Of a DNA stretch of 6,832 bases, positions 6,769-6,832 are shown piece by piece (the first letter of the stretch is position 1; every line of letters begins with the position of its first letter). The notes under the pieces are model-generated. The model searched no databases and had not been told where the DNA came from. It saw only the letters and a list, made by a program, of their open reading frames with translations. The DNA is from Oscillospiraceae bacterium (GTDB taxonomy: Bacteria; Bacillota; Clostridia; Oscillospirales; Acutalibacteraceae), in the NCBI GenBank assembly GCA_902796295.1, contig CADBOL010000271.1, forward strand, positions 1 through 6,832. The letters run 5' to 3'. A program made the translations under genes and the position numbers.

Positions 6769-6776
6769 CTCTCCTT
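6769..6776 (-). promoter_or_regulatory. Ribosome binding site of the lipoprotein gene
   Basis: On the minus strand AAGGAGAG ends 8 nt before the ATG at 6760. It is a near-ideal Shine-Dalgarno sequence, the strongest in the window, and decides the start in favour of this ATG. Confidence 0.85.
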
Positions 6777-6793
6777 TAAAATAATATACATAT

Positions 6794-6822
6794 ATAATAG
6801 CAGATTAAAAGAGAATATACAA
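6794..6822 (-). promoter_or_regulatory. Predicted sigma-A-type promoter of the operon
   Basis: Reading leftward, TTGTAT (6822-6817) is followed after 17 nt by TATTAT (6799-6794), with TGC directly before it, giving an extended -10 (TGn). The -35 matches TTGACA in only its first three bases, but the extended -10 and ideal spacing compensate. Transcription would start near 6787, giving a leader of about 27 nt, too short for a riboswitch. The region is AT-rich, so chance matches are possible. No operator palindrome is evident. Confidence 0.55.
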
Positions 6823-6832
6823 GTAAATAAAA

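Noticed and set aside
6378..6779. Plus-strand open frame with a Val/Ser-rich repeat opposite the lipoprotein gene
   Set aside because: It is the antisense reading of the Thr/Glu repeat and signal peptide region. It has no supporting ribosome site, and the minus-strand gene has a signal peptide, lipobox and strong Shine-Dalgarno.
6761..6832. Riboswitch or structured leader before the lipoprotein gene
   Set aside because: The predicted leader is about 27 nt, AT-rich, without stems; only a promoter and ribosome binding site could be supported.

Overview
The window looks like chromosomal DNA from a gut-type Gram-positive anaerobe of the class Clostridia (Oscillospiraceae/Ruminococcaceae-like). 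This is an inference from three things: a lipoprotein with a long Thr/Glu-rich wall spacer, strong AGGAG-type ribosome binding sites, and an EF-G/Tet(M)-like GTPase carrying a C-terminal NYN (YacP/Rae1-like) domain, an architecture I associate with Clostridia. No species can be named from the sequence alone.

All three genes lie on the minus strand and read right to left as one apparent operon. At the right edge (6781-6832) an AT-rich leader holds a plausible sigma-A promoter with an extended -10. It is followed by a good Shine-Dalgarno and a 318-aa secreted lipoprotein of unknown function (5804-6760). After a 12-nt gap comes a 1031-aa cytoplasmic glycoside hydrolase related to GH106 (2696-5791), whose ribosome binding site overlaps the lipoprotein stop codon. 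Its stop codon overlaps, as ATGA, the start of an 842-aa translational GTPase (171-2699). The left 170 bases are non-coding: two arrays of degenerate AT-rich heptamers around a GC-rich hairpin, the second array running directly into the GTPase stop codon.

The standout is the 842-aa protein. Its first ~590 residues resemble the tetracycline ribosomal-protection proteins (Tet(M)/Tet(O)). Its last ~140 residues match B. subtilis Rae1/YacP, an endonuclease that cuts mRNA in the ribosomal A site. It therefore joins a GTPase expected to enter the A site to a nuclease expected to cleave mRNA there. The loop that dislodges tetracycline in Tet(M) is not conserved, so a resistance label would be doubtful; a ribosome-clearing or translation-dependent mRNA-decay role is a better hypothesis.

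How the three genes work together is unclear. The tight spacing implies co-expression, but a surface lipoprotein, an intracellular sugar hydrolase and a ribosome-directed GTPase-nuclease do not form a recognised pathway, and the grouping may be a chance operon.
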